Shown here piece after piece: positions 63,785 through 64,000 of a stretch of 64,000 bases of DNA; position 1 is the first letter of the stretch; each line of letters begins with the position of its first letter. The DNA lies in assembly GCF_022678625.1 (NCBI RefSeq), contig NZ_JALBYQ010000001.1, positions 1,139,895-1,203,894 of the forward strand, given 5' to 3'. The translations under genes and the position numbers were made by a program. The notes beneath the pieces are model-generated. The model saw nothing but the letters and a program-made list of their open reading frames with translations. It was not told the origin of the DNA and made no database searches. Origin of the DNA: Aliiroseovarius subalbicans. Lineage in GTDB: Bacteria; Pseudomonadota; Alphaproteobacteria; Rhodobacterales; Rhodobacteraceae.

Positions 63785-64000
63785 GAGATGTGTGACCCGT
63801 TCTTTTCACGGTGTGCAGACAGAATGGACGAAATCTGGATCGGATCGGAAAAGAACCGGGTGGCGGACCTGATCAAGCCCAGACACTCCCTCGATGTTCC
63901 GTTTGCGCTTGAAAGCAGGTCCAACCGCAGCATCCTTCTAAAAAATATTTCACGTCATCGACCTTTTGCAGGTAAAATCTGCGAAAAAGAGTGAACAGAC
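63785..64000. other. Non-coding right edge
   Basis: The last 216 bases hold no convincing gene; a 68-codon frame from 63788 has no ribosome site and no protein-like composition. An AT-richer stretch at about 63935-63990 with TTTTGCAG...CTGCGAAAA could be a promoter or operator of a gene beyond the window. Confidence 0.4.

Noticed and set aside
63788-63994. A 68-codon plus-strand frame at the right edge
   Set aside because: It has no ribosome site and no protein-like pattern, and it starts four bases after the previous stop. Treated as noncoding.

Overview
The window is GC-rich chromosomal DNA from an aerobic alphaproteobacterium, most likely a Rhodobacteraceae (Roseobacter-group) species. 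That assignment is an inference from gene content and order: serS followed by a tatABC locus, lysC next to ptsP, the ctaC-ctaB-ctaG-ctaE-surf1-thrC-M16 protease block, and the hisB-hisH-hisA-hisF-hisE cluster. Genes are dense on both strands, with many 1-4 bp stop/start overlaps. No rRNA, insertion sequence, prophage, CRISPR array or replication origin was seen. Two tRNA genes are present: Gly-GCC and Tyr-GTA.

Layout. 0-11.7 kb: the end of a cupin gene, serS, an amidohydrolase, a fatty acid desaturase, a DUF815 ATPase, tatCBA, an orphan ABC ATPase, an MFS transporter and metG. 11.8-18.4 kb: two tandem secreted PAN-domain paralogues, a PLP-dependent dehydratase, a Nudix hydrolase, DUF1178, a short-chain dehydrogenase and lysC, then about 0.7 kb with no intact gene. 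18.4-24.6 kb: ptsP (nitrogen PTS enzyme I), small proteins and acetyltransferases, a flavin-reductase-like protein and a SulP anion transporter. 24.7-28.7 kb: mtnP, a YjjI-type glycyl radical enzyme, its YjjW-type activase, and apt. This is an oxygen-sensitive radical enzyme placed inside a methylthioadenosine/adenine salvage cluster. 28.9-37.8 kb: a minus-strand run holding a FAD oxidase, an acetyltransferase, an M16 protease, threonine synthase, and the cytochrome c oxidase assembly and subunit genes. 37.9-44.6 kb: tldD, dprA, pyruvate carboxylase and a MAPEG protein. 44.7-48.8 kb: tRNA-Gly, an XRE regulator, an unusual LysR-like regulator paired with a GNAT-like protein, a stand-alone Lrp/AsnC effector domain, hisB and hisH. 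48.8-53.2 kb: an inverted DUF2147 gene, hisA-hisF-hisE, a decayed small gene, a CoA-binding protein, an RlmB-type methyltransferase and tRNA-Tyr. 53.3-59.8 kb: a cell-envelope region with three exported proteins of unknown role, a sugar-epimerase-like SDR, a HAD-UbiA fusion and a GtrA protein. 59.9-64 kb: a DUF2478 protein, an NsrR-type Rrf2 regulator preceded by an FNR-like box, an RND/MMPL exporter and its small exported partner.

The best leads for undescribed biology are the mtnP-yjjI-yjjW-apt cluster, the exported-protein plus polyprenyl-phosphate-sugar region at 53-60 kb, the regulator/GNAT pair at 45-47 kb with its repeated operator-like sequence, and the oppositely charged tails of TatB and TatC. 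All functional statements come from motif reading without database searches.
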